Origin: Rhodosorus marinus
Lineage: Eukaryota > Rhodophyta > Stylonematophyceae > Stylonematales > Stylonemataceae
Reading direction: 5' to 3'
NCBI GenBank assembly: GCA_029953675.1
Contig: JAMWBK010000004.1
Location: 1,922,001 to 1,986,000 of the forward strand
Length of the DNA stretch: 64,000 nt
Shown: positions 34,336 through 49,600 of the stretch, piece after piece
Numbering within the stretch: position 1 is the first letter of the stretch
How the letters are laid out: each line of letters opens with the position of its first letter
Notes under the pieces: generated by a model
Database searches by the model: none
What the model was told of the DNA's origin: nothing
What the model saw: only the letters and a program-made list of their open reading frames with translations
Position numbers and translations under genes: made by a program

Positions 34336-37300
34336 TCCAGCCCTTTCTCAAGAAGAGCACCAACCACAGCCCAAACCCAGTATTCCCAGATCCTTCACCC
34401 AATATCAAAACCCGACCACCTCAGATTAGGCCTTCGTCCACACCATCAATCCACTCACTCAGCTCATCAGTCCTTATCAACTCTTTCTCCAATTCGAACG
34501 CTCAATCCAGGTCCCCGTTTGGACCTGCTAGTCAGCAGCTACTATCTGCAGTAGTCAGACATCTCCATCGTCAATGCCACCTGAACTCCTGTGTCACGTT
34601 AATATTTATTTCAACGACAAAAACGTATCTAAACTTTCTAAATTTAGAATATTTATCTTTTTATTCTTGTTTTCTTTTTCCATGTAGTCCAAATTAGACC
34701 AATATTTGAACCAGAACGTTTTCGTCCGAAATGAATGTCACGCTACCCGATCTGGTAATTTTTGCTGAGGATACACTTATTTCAACGAGATTATTTTTCT
34801 AAATTTAGACATAGTTTCTTATTTTGTTTTTTTTAGCAAGGTGTAATATCCAAATTAAGAAACTAACTTGAATCAGAACGCTCTCCCGCTCCAAAATAAA
34901 TGTCCGAAGCAGGCACCCCACTTCGCTCGATCGTTGGAGCTGGTTTGACCTTAGCGCCGTCGTGGTTTTCCTCAACCACTTCGGCTGCTTCATGAATACT
35001 CATGTCTAAGCAGATAGGCTCTATTGCGAGTGGTCTCTGCTATTGTCTGCGACTGCAGAATCCAGAAGCTTGCAACCTTACTTGATTTGGACGACGGACC
35101 TCGATACCTAGTTGTATCGAGACTTGCAAGGTCGACTTTGACTTTGTGCATATTTTGCGTATTCTGCGCTGCTATAGATTCAATGATACGTTGAATAGTA
35201 TCTCGGGTTAACTAGTCGGCCGAGTGATGGCTAGGTGAGTTCGTTGGTGCTTCAAACTCTCTGTTCCCGAGCCAAAGCCCAGGTTAAGTGCTAACGCTTT
35301 TCGGCAGCGTTACTCCGCGTTCTTCACCACCTCCAGGACTTCACACAGGTTGTTCGTTGAATAGCTCCTTCGCCGTCTGGTCTCCAGCCAGCTTCAGGCT
35401 AACCAGTTCAGCTTCATTTGTGACGGCAAGTTGCTCTTCGGACAGTAGTTCTCAAGTCGCTTCTGGATCGTATTCTGACGGTTTGAACGAACTGCCACTG
35501 ACGATATATATATATATTTTTTACTTTGTTATCATAACCCTTTGCATAATATCTGCTGTTGTAGATGATGAAACTTCTCGTATAATGAACAAACAGAGCG
35601 AACCCTTGCGCCCTCCCCGAACCCCAAAATGCGGATGGCAACGGAACTAGTCTTCGTGTTCTTGCCCAGGTGAGAATGTCCTTTTCTCTCCCTACCACCG
35701 AACGGCGGACTTTTCGCGGAGCAGAGCCTCTGTCAGATCGTTCCAGTAGTCACTTGAAAGTCCTCGGCTGTTGGCATGCGGCACCTCTGTCAGAGCTGAA
35801 AGTCTCTCTTGCTACTTCAACATGTTATCAACCGTGCACGCAGACGTACATGACTCTCTTGTTCAAATTTAAATATCCTATCCAAGCGTAAGATCATTTT
35901 TCCATTTTACAGCCTAGATTTGTGAAACCCATGTGTCTTGTCTACCCTACTTCATTTTTTTGTGCTGTCATAACCTCAACCTGATTTCTTGCCTAAGATT
36001 ACGTATGATGCTAAATATCTCAAAACACTTCAGAGATAGAGAACCTCTCCATTCTAATCGCCATCTTCCCATCGATATAACCCCAACCTGACTTCTTGCC
36101 TAAGATCACGTATGATCCTAAATATCTCAAAACACTTCAGAGATAGAGAACCTTTCCATTCTAATCGCCATCTTCCCATCGATCTTCCTCTTCAATGACC
36201 AGATCTCCAGTTCGTCTTCCCCTCCACCAACTCAGATCGTCAAAAAAACTCGTCCATCAGAAACCGAAGAAAATGCTCTCACTCCAATGTACCTTTTGCC
36301 TGACACCAACAAACAACAAAATCCACCCCTGCATAGTTTTTCATTCCCGAATGGGCTTGACCAAGTCAATACTATTACCCCTCTTTTTCTATTCAATCTC
36401 AACACAGAATCAGCAAATAAATATCTAAAACCCATTGTTTGGAGAGCAACAACTGTTAGTCTCTACGGGGGATGGAATCATTCAATTTTTTGATCGTATT
36501 ATCATTGAACATCTAACCCCTCCCCTATTCTATTACCTTCCGCCACTCATTCTCCTTCTTTTTTCAGAACATTGGAGACCTTTCCATTACAATCCTTTTT
36601 TCTTTCAAAAACACATTATTATCTCTTATCGCCCAAAAAAAGAAGCTGACCCCCCCTTTCTTCCTCTACCCACCTCAAAATGAGGTAAAATATTTCTTTT
36701 TGTACTAATAGAGCTTCTGGAAGCTTTTTCTTCAACTGTATTGTTTCCCCCCATCCCGCCTAGAGTATTTCCGATTTTCCTCCCTATCAGAAGAAATCGA
36801 TGATTTTGGTCAATTTCATCACCATCGTTTCTTATCTACAAACAAGACTTTTTTCTTCAATAAAACGTGTAAGAGTTTCTGATCCTTTTCCTACACCGCC
36901 CTCTTTTCCGGGTTCTACTGACTTGGTGACGATTAAATGAATCTTTGATAGAGTATTTATAATGTATTTATAATATAAGCCTTATATTTGTTTTAAATAA
37001 GTTATTTTAAGACAATATATTTCTTGTATTAGACTATTTATTTTTGATAGAAATTTTTTAGATGTCTCCATGGCGTTTTCTAGTGACCATTAAATGTCTT
37101 TGCTTCAAAGTATATTAGTTTAATTTTATACTATAAATGGTATAATAACAAGTAATTTAAAATTATTACGATAGATTGTATGGTTTATTGTAGATCGTTT
37201 TTAATTAAAATACTTTTAAGTGTCATAGCCAGGGTGACACAGGAATTGGTTATGAAGAGCTGGTGCTGGCGGAGATGGCGAAGGATAGGAGGGGGAGGAC

Positions 37301-37538
37301 CGAGCGGCGCTGCGCGAGGGGATGTATTGGATTTGAGATTGCTTCTTGCTGACAAGGTGTGAGTATTGTCATATATATATCTGTATATGTATATAAGTAG
37401 GATGTTGTGTTAGTGTTTGGGCGTTGTGGGAGAGGTTTATGGGGGTTTTGAAGGGTGTTGGATTCGCTGTTTTGGAAGGAGTGCGAAAGGATTTCTGGGA
37501 CTGGGTCGGAGAGGAGAGGGTGCCTGTTCTGAGTAGAA
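34336..37538. other. 3.2-kb spacer between two divergent genes
   Basis: The left edge (about 34336-34450) is C-rich on the plus strand, the promoter side of the minus-strand MRS2-like gene. The right edge (about 37240-37538) is G-rich on the plus strand, the promoter side of the RING gene. The middle is AT-rich, with a TA microsatellite near 35505-35515, the 107-base tandem duplication at 35972-36185, and very AT-rich sequence at 36940-37210. I recognise no gene in it. Confidence 0.5.
35972..36185. repeat. Recent tandem duplication, 107-base period
   Basis: AACCTCAACCTGATTTCTTG at 35972 recurs as AACCCCAACCTGACTTCTTG at 36079. The remainder of the two units differs at only a few positions (both carry CTCAAAACACTTCAGAGATA and CATCTTCCCATCGAT). 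This is much better preserved than the other tandem repeats of the window. Confidence 0.9.
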
Positions 37539-38589
37539 ATGGCTGAAAATATGGACATGATTTATGTTTGTTACGCTTGTAACGATAGAAATGCGAGGAC
37601 GAGGGAGAGCGAGGGCGAACTTGTTTGTGAGTCGTGTGGGATGGAGGGGTTCATCGAAAAAGTTGAGACCAGGAGTGCTCTCGACGAGGCTCGGAGGTTC
37701 GTGAGGCATGAGGATGCCGAACCGAGGGAAGCAGATGGAGGTAACTCAGCTGCTACTGCGAGGGCACCACCTCCAAACATTCCCCAGTTTAGTTTAGCTG
37801 TTTTCGGCGGTTCGGGGGTACCCGGAACTTCAAATGTCGATGTAAACCTCGGTGAGAATGCAGGAGGTCCCGTACAGGTGAGCTTTTTTTTTGAAAGAGT
37901 CACCGCGTCCACCTTGGATATAGTTTTCCTTTTATTGCTGCGAGCAGTTCTGACGGTGTGACCGTACTGTTTTGGTCGTAGTTACGTCAGAGATTATTTA
38001 CGAGCTTGATTGACGGTCTGCAAATTGAAAACCAACGAGGGGGCGGATTCGCCGCGGAGTAAGTTCTTGACTCATGTCCTGAGTATAGTGCATGGGGTGC
38101 GTACCTTAGCAGCTAACCGATTGGTTTTGTTTTGCCGTCGCTTTTCGTTTGTGAAGTTTTGGTATGATGCTCGACGGGCTGACCAGGATGTCCGGTGACT
38201 ACGTGATCGGTGAAGGAGGGTTAAACGCGGTTATTCAACATCTGACAGAAAACGATCCCAACCAGTACGGGAATCCTCCGGCGGCAAAGGACGCCGTCAA
38301 CGCTTTGCCCAAACTTAAAGTGACTGAGAGCATACTAGGTAGTGAAGACGGATGTGCGGTGTGCAAGGATGCGTTCGAACTGGACCAGGAGTGCGTGCAA
38401 ATGCCATGTAGCCATATTTTCTGCGAGAGCTGCATCAGTCCGTGGTTGGAAAGGCATAACACATGTCCTGTTTGCCGCTTTGAGCTGAGAACCGACGACG
38501 CAGACTACGAGCGAAGGCGCGTTAGCGCTCAGGCAAGACAAGATTCGCAGGCGGCCACTGCACGACAGGCTCCCAACTCTTCACAGTGA
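37539..38589 (+). CDS. RING-type E3 ubiquitin ligase, RNF126/BCA2-like
   Basis: A probable E3 ubiquitin ligase of 282 residues, from exons 37539-37877, 37982-38058 and 38157-38589 (introns of 104 and 98 b). The N-terminal zinc ribbon (YVCYACNDRN ... LVCESCGMEGFIEKVE) matches that of RNF126/RNF115 and plant RDUF proteins, which binds ubiquitin or clients. A Pro/Gly/Ala-rich linker follows. The C-terminal RING is CAVC ... MPCSHIFCESCISPWL ... NTCPVC. Position 5 of the RING is Cys (HIFC) rather than the His usual in RNF126-type RING-H2 domains (HLFH), making this a C3HC4 variant. The 25-codon middle exon joins to the third exon (FAADFGMMLDGLT) in frame. Confidence 0.88.
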
Positions 38590-39091
38590 AAACAATGGAA
38601 CCCGTTAGCAAAGAGGCAAGCGGCCACCGGCAAGCGAACTCTGTAACTTTTTTTTTTTGGACTTTTGGTTCCGGCAGGGGTTGTAATGAAATGGTATTTA
38701 GTATGTTAAGGACTAGCTCTATCAAGCGATATGTTGATTACTATTGTTGAGAAGCTTGATATGGGCAGCAATGTTGAGTGTTTTTTTTGTCGTTCTGCCT
38801 ACTCTCTTGAGGTATAAACAAGATGAAAATACTTCGATTTATTTCTAAAAGACAATTGCAAATCTTAGAGAAGAAAGACGAACGGAGACGTTCAAGTTGT
38901 TGACACAACGACAAGGAACCCCAAAAGCTTTTAAAACTCCGTTCTTGGGGGCAATGCTACAAAACCTATTGCTCAATGAGCGCCCTAGCCTGTCGCAAAA
39001 GACAAACAACCTATGGAACGGCAACACACTTCCGTCATGAAACATCGCGAGGGAAACTATCTTCAACAGCGCCAAGGTTGTTGTATTCCGT
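38590..39091. other. Convergent spacer between RING and LON-domain genes
   Basis: The 3' ends of two facing genes. A T run lies near 38648. I see nothing else in it. Confidence 0.45.
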
Positions 39092-40402
39092 TCATTTCTT
39101 ATCCTTCCCAAGAGCTTCCTTAATCGTCACCTGGGCAGCCAGATATTGTCTCGCACCATCAAGAATTGAGTCCTGCTTCTTTAGTCTCATCGAAGTACTT
39201 CTCGTTTGTAGCAGAAGCTGCTGGTCCAGGACCGTCATGTCGAGCATTTGGTTCACGCTGAAGGAGAATTTCTTTCTTCTATCAGCCTGCTCCACGTCTT
39301 GCTCAGCTGTCGAGTTCGAAAGAAAGCACCGATAAACAGAAGACAGCGTTGAGTGAGTCGCCACGCTACCGTATGGATTGAATGCAGGCTTGGTATACCG
39401 TCGCCGGGAGCTATTTTTGTCATTCGCTCTCCAAACTCTTGTCTTTTGTCGTAAAGCTTGTTTGAAAGTCTCAGAACATCTTGAAGCTTTGACCAGACGT
39501 TCAATTCCACTTCAGATATGTCTTCGGTAGGCTCTTCATCATCATAAAATTCTACCATAGCCTTGATGTATGGTTTCTCTTCCAGGTACCTGAAATGCAC
39601 CACATTCACCTTTATCAGTGCTCTGCTGTCACAAATGGACTCCAGAACGTAGGGTGACAAAGAACATGGCTGCTGAAAGACCTGCAGCGGTCGTCCTCTA
39701 CCCACCTGAGAACTCGAAATCGCTTTGTTCCATTGTTGTCCACGAGAAGACGTCCGTCGTCCAGCGGATTGTATTGCGTTACCTGAAAGGTCGGCAGGGA
39801 ACAATAGAAACGTGTCAGAGCTTAGACTCCAACCTAAGACTGGATCGAGGACTACAAGGAGCTCACACGAGCTAGAAGGGCAAGCGCTTACAAGTGCAGC
39901 ACAGCCAACCCTCGCGACAAGATTGTTTTCTTTGTTGTAGAAAATAAGACCGAACGTGTTGTCCTTTTCCTGAATACGGTTAAACAACAGTCGGTACCTC
40001 ATCTCGAAAATGTGCAGCGGGGTATTCGCTCCAGGGTTCAGCACAATCCCGAGCGGAAACAGGGGCAGCTCCCTGACTGAACCTTGCTCAACCTGAACGA
40101 GGCGGAGGATCAGAAAACAAGAGAAACGCTTTGGTAAGAAAACAAACAGCTAAAAACTCGCGTTTTCTAAGCAAAACCGGAGCGCTTGTCACCTTCTCCT
40201 TCTCATCGTCCAATCTGATATCATCGACTCTTGGCCTATAGTACTCAATCTCCGCATTACTGAACGAGATTTCTCCACCTCCTTCAGCCGTCATTCTCAG
40301 CAGTAACATTTTGCGGGAAGGACGTCCGGAACAAACCATCCTCGAGCCCTTGGATGATGTCCATCCGCCCACACCATTCGAAATTCCCACAAATCCATAC
40401 AT
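39092..40402 (-). CDS. LON substrate-binding-domain protein, organelle-targeted
   Basis: A stand-alone LON N-terminal (substrate-binding) domain protein without the AAA+ ATPase or protease of Lon, like bacterial and plant plastid PUA/LON proteins. Five exons give 297 residues: 40402-40193, 40092-39892, 39782-39706, 39589-39399 and 39306-39092 (introns of 92-116 b). About 70 residues of transit-like leader (SGRPSRKMLLLRM) precede the domain. The domain shows LPLFPLGIVLNPGANTPLHI followed by FEMRYR, then GRLLVDNNGTKRFRVLRYLE, EKPYIKAMVEFYDDE, and a helical C-terminus with ADRRKKFSFSVNQML and QYLAAQVTIKEAL. Donor GTATAC at 39398 with acceptor CGACAG at 39307 was chosen for the last junction because it alone keeps frame with a good pyrimidine tract. 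Confidence 0.87.
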
Positions 40403-41682
40403 CTCCACAAAACCAACTCCAAGCTCAACCAGTCCAATCCAAACCAAAATTCTCACCCCCCACACAAACACGCAATCCAAACAGACCCCTCTTCAATCAC
40501 TCTGAGCTGTTCTTCTATAATTTCATCCTCTTCGCCGTCGTCTTTGCTCTTTCCTCATAAACGCCTTCCAGCTCTCTTTCATCCCAAGCCTGTTCAACCT
40601 TTCCCACCTCAAACGCCCACCGCGTATCCACATCCCATCCATTGCATCTTCTCCAAGCAACTGTTCCATTGTAAAACTGACTTTGGTGCAGGCTTTCCGC
40701 AGGTGGGCAGCTGGCACTCTTGACAGATACATCGGTTCTCTTTTCGACAACCAGTTTTTCGAGGATCAGTTAGTTAACTGTGAAGCTGCAATCATATTCG
40801 AATGGTCTCAGCAAGAGGCCTTAGCGACACCCTCTTACCAATCCATTTCGTCTTCCCAAGCAACATTCCACGGCAACAAAGCTGTCTGTGAAGCAGGCTC
40901 AGGGGGTATCTGTTTGCTTATGACGATGTATTATTCGCATCGAGGATCAGCTAGTGAATTAAGTTGTTGATATCCTTATCCATGCGCGTCGAGAGGCGAC
41001 AACCACCAGCTTCCTGGCATCTTTCTCAACAATCATGCCTGGAAACGAGAAGGTCGCTCAGGTAGCAGCTGACTGTTTGTAACAGTATTCGAGCTACGAG
41101 GATCTAGCACCGTACTTACAAACTATTTCAATGTTCAAGGGGCCTCACTGACCAGCGGAAGAAACCAAAAAAATCGCGGCATCCATTGGCAGAATGCAGA
41201 GAACGCCCGTATGTTAAAAATCGCTCGAAGTACCGGACATCTCAAAGATTCGTGCGTAGAGAACAAGCCACTGGACTAGAACAGCTTCAGTCCTCGTCGA
41301 CAGGCTAGATTCTGAGGCTGAGAATTCCAATTCAATAGTTTCGGAAGTATGCTAGAGGCAAGCCTTGAATGTCCACGTTGCCGACAACTGGCAGATACGT
41401 AAGTTTGGGGTCAAGCTTCCTCGCTTGCGTCAGTAAGAATGAGTGAACATGATAGGAGCAGAAAACTGTCTATTTAATATGAAGCCTATACAAACTCAAC
41501 AACCTTGAATAAACGACAGATCTTGAAACACCTGTAGGCAACCGCTCTCTGATTCTGAGTACATGCGATCTTTGCAGTAGCCCAGACGGCAAAATGATCA
41601 CCGTTACCGCAACAGGGTGCTTTGAGTGGACTGGGGAATCGAAACTTCTTGTGAACCTTGCTTGTTCTGAACACTTCAGTTG
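40403..41682. other. Spacer between LON-domain and SPC24 genes
   Basis: The first 150 bases or so are C-rich on the plus strand, promoter-like for the minus-strand LON gene. An open frame at 40683-40970 (+) has no ATG at its 5' end and no recognisable domain. Nothing else was seen. Confidence 0.45.
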
Positions 41683-44098
<2,416 letters not shown>

Positions 44099-46082
44099 AT
44101 GCTGAGAGGGCTGCTGAGGGGTGTCGGGACCAGCTTGGCTCGTACACCCCTGGGGAAGAGGAGGTCCATAAATTATTTGCACAGCTCGACTCCAGTTCAA
44201 GGATGGTTTGCAAGGGACGCGTTAAGGAGGAGTCCCCGTCCAGGTGGTGTAATAGTGCTCTTGAGAGCTTGTCCAACAGCCGACGATCTTCATGAATGCG
44301 TGTTATATGGAGAGCAACTTGGGAGAGCCTCGACATGGTTGTGCAAATTGTATTCTGTCGCATTTGCTTGCGTGGGAAAATTGGGTTCTGGACCGGACTC
44401 TGATAATGCGGGGAAGCTCCTCGGCGCTCTAGCTGCTCGTGCTAAGGATATGCAGGACGTCTTCGATGGCCAAACTTACACAGCACTGGTCGGTGCTTGC
44501 GTTGGCTGTGGAACGTTTGATCTTGCTGAGAGAGTTTTCACAAATTTTAGAGCCTTGGCTGGAACCGAACCTACGACTATTTGCTACAATAGTATGATTC
44601 ACGGTTATTCAAAGTCTGATCAATTCGAAAAGGCCTCGGCACTCATTCGGGAGATGCGGTCTAAGGATATCCCCAGGACCGCCACGACGTACTCGCCACT
44701 TCTCGAGTATTTGGCTAGACGGAGGCGCATCCCAGAAGCGAAAGAGATTTTGGAGAGAATGAGGCAGGATGAGATTCAATATGACGTTCGGCTTCACAAT
44801 GCAATTCTTTTTATGTACTCTTGCGGGAAGGAAACCTCCAAGGCCTTGGGTTTGTTGCTCGAATTTCTTAAGGAAGAAGAAAAGGGCGGAATGCGGGTGT
44901 CGAGGGAAATGTTCCATTCTGTTATGGACGGTTTTGCCAATGCCGGGGATAAGGCTACTGTTCGGAAGTTGTACACCCAAATCGGACTGAGGTTCAAACC
45001 TGATTCGTACTCATTTACCCTGATGATTCGCTCATGTCTTCTCCACGCCACAATACATGGAACCTGGTCAGAAGATGTTGAGGCTGCGTTATCCGTTTGG
45101 GAGGACATGAAGCGAGCTAGAGTAGCCCCAGCAGTGATCGCCTATAACTCCATGATAATGCTAGTGGGGAAGACTAGCGTTCAGGACATGCTTTCCTTCT
45201 ACGAATCCATGATCGAGAAAGGACAAAAGCCGAACGTTTTTACGTACTGTGCTCTCGCAGAGGGGTTTAGGGGTATCGGGGAGGAGGAAAGGGCGTTGGA
45301 GTTTATGGAGAAGGCCAGGAATGCTCTAGGTCCTGGTGATGACTTTCGCTCTTATCAGTTGATACGGTTCCAGCTCGAGACTGGAAACGTAGCTCTCGCG
45401 GTTGCACTGCTGAACTCCGCGAGCGCGGCTCATGCAACTAACTTCAACGTGGTTCTCAACTATTTAATGAGAAGATCAATGTATGACAAAGTGGACGACG
45501 TGGTGAGCCTGATGAAACTGAAACGCGTTCCTTTTAACCAAAGCACCTACGATATACTAGTCCGTAGGGCGGGACTGAAGAGTGAGGCTACGCAAAAAAC
45601 ATACGAGAACCAAGCATAGCTTCTGTTTGTTGATATGGTAAACCTTGCCTCGCCGGGCTCGTTCCTTTGAGCCGCTTCCAGATGCGCGGCCGAGTTTCGG
45701 AATGATTTTGGCTTTTTTATTGAGAAGTTTATCTTGGGGGAGAAGATTTTTTTAGTATGGAGCTGGGTGGAGTCGTTCCAAGCATTTCTGAACGCTTTCG
45801 GTTCTAAAAACTTGTGTTGCAGGTTTTCCGGTGAAGGAAGTGCTCCTGTTGTACCGGGAGATGGTGGCTCGCGGGATACCTCGAGATCCGCGAACGGTTG
45901 ATCGCTGTGTATTTTTTTGCGGAAGTTGCCCTTCCGACGAGGCGAGGAGGCTTTTAGATGAGATCGCAGAGCACGACGGTGAGACCTTGAGAAACTGCTG
46001 CAGAAAATCAAAAGCGTTTTCGGAAGCGATGTTGAAGCAGGATGTGAAAAAGCTGGAGGGGAGCTGCGAAACGCACAACTAA
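44099..46082 (+). CDS. Pentatricopeptide repeat (PPR) protein, probably organellar
   Basis: A P-type PPR protein of 580 residues, from exons 44099-45581 and 45823-46082 (intron of 241 b; donor A|GTGAGG, acceptor TTGCAG). The leader MLRGLLRGVGTSLARTPLGK is Arg-rich without acids, like a mitochondrial or plastid presequence. Repeats of about 35 residues can be followed from about residue 120, for example TYTALVGACVGCGTFDLAER, CYNSMIHGYSKSDQFEKASA, TYSPLLEYLARRRRIPEAKE, YNSMIMLVGKTSVQDMLSFY and TYCALAEGFRGIGEEERALE. The intron joins TYDILVRRAGLKS to FPVKEVLLLYREMVARGIPR, which restores correct repeat spacing. PPR proteins bind organelle RNA in processing, stability or translation; the target is unknown. 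No DYW or E domain is present. Confidence 0.88.
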
Positions 46083-46632
46083 ATTCGAAGAGCTTGAAAG
46101 CTTCCTGTTCGGGGTCCCATTCTGTCGGTTTTGATGGGCGGGGGTTGGTGGGATTGATGGTGGATTGGCGTGCTGGTATTTAGGGTGTCTTGTGGAAACG
46201 TGACAGGGCGCCTAGACATCCCTTGATCCATTTCGTTCCAAGAGAGTCTCTACGCCTGTGTGGGCAGTTGCCAAACACTTGTTTTGCGCAGACAAATCAA
46301 TTGACTGCTTGTCCTGGTATCTCTTCGTGTCCCTGAGTAGAAGTAGATGATCTCCACGTCCTGTGCTCTTGTCGGTGTGTGCTTCCATACGATTCTGCCG
46401 TTGTTCTTTTTGATTAACTGTCATTTATTCTTAACGTAACTTTGTTTAGCAAAAAAATGTGAATAAATTCGATATCACGATATCAAGCTTGATCTGTCCG
46501 TGACATTTCTACATGTGGTGGCCTCCCCTTGCATTTCAGGTTCCCCCCGACGGGTCGGGAAGAAACGCGGCATTATTGACGGAAATGGCTCTGCATGCCG
46601 CACACATTTGCGAGTTAATTTCCATGAAGTAG
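46083..46632. other. Convergent spacer between PPR and glycosyltransferase genes
   Basis: The 3' ends of two facing genes. There is a small inverted motif ATATCACGATATC near 46472. No gene is seen. Confidence 0.45.
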
Positions 46633-49600
46633 TTATGATTCTGGAGGGCCATCGGGGTCCACGGCAAAGTGCTGGCCGGCGAGCTCCGCCTCGATTCCTC
46701 CAAACCTTTGCGCAGCCTCGGTAAATGAACTCCAGTTGCTCCCAAGCATCTTCTTCGTCTTGCCAAGATTGTACAGGTCCGCCAAGGCGTATCGCACGCA
46801 GGAAGCGTCACGATCATCGCACGTGCGGTCTGTCGTGTGAATTTTTCCAGGGAATTCCTTTTCCATTTCCTCCTGGACTTCGACTGTGTCCGAGGCCACG
46901 TAGAACTCGAGTTCCGGGTCTTCGATGGCGAGTTGCCTCATCTGTAGACACGCGAACCATAGGATTCAGCAAAAAAAATCTCCTTTTCCAATATAGTTTC
47001 TCTCAGCGGGAGTAGGCTACATCTGGAAACTTACCCTGTCAATAAAGTTCTTGTAGTGACTCTTGTGGCGCCAGTAGTCCATAGTATTCGAAGCTGACGC
47101 AGTATACTCCTTCGAAAAATCTACATTCTGGATGTCCTGTGCCAGATCACGGTTTCGAATATGGACACCCACCATATTGTTGAACGGCTTCGTGCTATGC
47201 TGTTCCATGATCTCCTTGACTTCGTCGACCGGGACAAGGGATCGCAAATTCTCGTTGTCCTGCTCCCAATCGCTAAGTTCTGGAGCATTCATGATGTACG
47301 CTCCCTTATAATAGAGGTGCATCTCGGGATCGTCAACCACAAGCTCGTCCTTGACGGCATCTTCTTCAAGTTCCATGTAATTGTAAACCTTCAGTTTCTT
47401 GAAAGCGTCATCGTACTTTTGTCCGTCCTTGAAAGGAGCTTTAGGACCCAATTCGCCCATTGTCACGTATTTACTAGCGAACAGGTCCTCGAAATCGGAG
47501 CCACAGTGTTCATCGTTTTCCCAAATGATCACAAGCTCCCTGAATGGACAAATTCGAGTACAACGTTAGCAAATTTCCTCCACATACCTCAACAAGCAAC
47601 GCTGCTGTTTCTTGGGGAGTCGTTGTGCAATCGTACCTGTTTGAGTTCTTCGCAAATGACATCATCGATCCAAGCGCTCTGAGCCTGTTGCCAAGACCAT
47701 GCATACAGTGTCCAAACAAAATTTTCGGCGTGTACGATTCGTCTTCGCTCCTGCTCAGCCTTTCCATCAGGTTGCGTAGTAGAAGCTCCCGATTCTTCGT
47801 ACTCATCGATGCCAAAAAGTCCCATGGCACGAGGAACTGGTCCCTGAGACGCTGCCCTAATGCGGTTGCCCACGACTCCTCCCTGTCTACTTCAGCGCTG
47901 AGCTCTTCAACGCTAGATGGTTTCACTGTCGCAGTCACGTCGTAAACGTTTCCGTGAGCCTCCACTGCATAGGCGCTCCTTTCCGTCTGCTTGGGACCCC
48001 AATCATCAAGCTTCTTGAGCAAGAGGCTATTGTAGTCAGTCTCAACTTCGACGAACTTTACACCTTCCTGTGCGCGGGCAGAGTCATCGTGTTGAAGATG
48101 CATAATCTCGTCGTAGTTGACAACCGATTTCTCTAACTTCGCGCCGTTCATCAGGCGACTGTACATGTCCTCATCGTCCCAGCCGTAGGTTTGAATACGT
48201 TCGTCATAACCGAGGACATTCCAGAAATCCTTCTGATGCACATACATGGCCCCATTCAGGTGGCGCTCATTTTCATCTCTCGCGTTTTCCCAATCTCCAG
48301 ATACAAAGTTCCTCCCCTGCTCAATCTTATGCGATTCGGTGAAATTGTTGTGTAGGGCATAATCGCAGTCCAATTTGATCACTTTCTCGTAGCTCGCAAA
48401 TTGGACTCCGATGTTAAATGCTCTGGAGAGAACCCACTTCGGCTCATCGTTCACCCGAACAAGTTTGATCTTGTTGCTGTCAAGCGCGTCCACAATCTCC
48501 TGCATACAAATGCACGTGCCAAACGAGGTTGTCAATATGTGCGCGTGTCACAGCCAAGGACTGGGCCAGCAGCACTCACCTTTAAAGGTGGCTCAGAAGA
48601 CCAATCCACGAGCACGATTTCCTTGGCATCCTTTATGGTAAGCCAATTCTTAAGAATATCCTCGAGGTTCTCCTGGCGATTCATGCAAGCACCAACTATA
48701 GATATGCCATTCCCCAACTTCTCCATATCCTTCTCACCGATTTTGACATCAAATTTGCCTGTTTACGAGGAACCACTGGTTAGCAATATGAAGTCGTCGC
48801 GGCGTGTGGATAGATTGAAACTTACCCGAACTTGGGTAGATGCTCACGGCGCCGCCCTCGAACATGGACACCGCATTGGACATAAGCCAGATGCACGGAA
48901 TGACAAACAAGCCGAGAAGGAATAGGTACCGCAAGTTGCCAACCACGAGCAACCTGTTCAAACTACCCTTCTTGAGGGAGCCGCCGAACATTCCATATTC
49001 GTAGGGTTGGTTCGCTTCGTATCCGTACCCAGACCCTGAGTTCTGGTGGTAGGGAGAGTAGACCTTCCTCTGTGGTGGTGAGGAGAAACCATTTCCATTT
49101 GCATAGTTCTCAGCGGAGCACTCATTCGGATGAACCTGTCCACCCCTATGTTTCATTTCACCCGCTGCAGCATAGCTGGTCACCTGCTCGGTGTACTGTG
49201 GCCCTGATTGGTACTGGGTATACGGGCTGTAAGGAGCTGGAGATGAATATCCATACTGATTAAACGACTCAGTTACAGGGCTCACAGCCCGAACAGGCGT
49301 ACGAGAGCTGTTGCTGTTGTAAGCAGGATTCAGGCTTAGAGGAGGGATGCTCATCTGGCCACCAACTGCGGCCTCCGCGCCTTGACCCTGAGCCGAAGGT
49401 GAATAAGGAATCGGCGAAGCTGGCCCCGACGTTCTCGGTGCGTACCCAGAGGAAACGTTTGTCAAGGGCGACGCAGCACGTGGTGGCTCCACGGAGTAAC
49501 TCTGTGACCTGGCCATCTGCTCCATGTTGTCCGAATCATTTCGATATACCGAGCCACCGTTTTCCCAGCTCTGCTGAGCGCCGTTGTTCACTCCATTCGC

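Noticed and set aside
40683-40970. 95-codon open frame on the plus strand between the LON and SPC24 genes
   Set aside because: It opens with TTG, has no family resemblance, and lacks clear splice partners.
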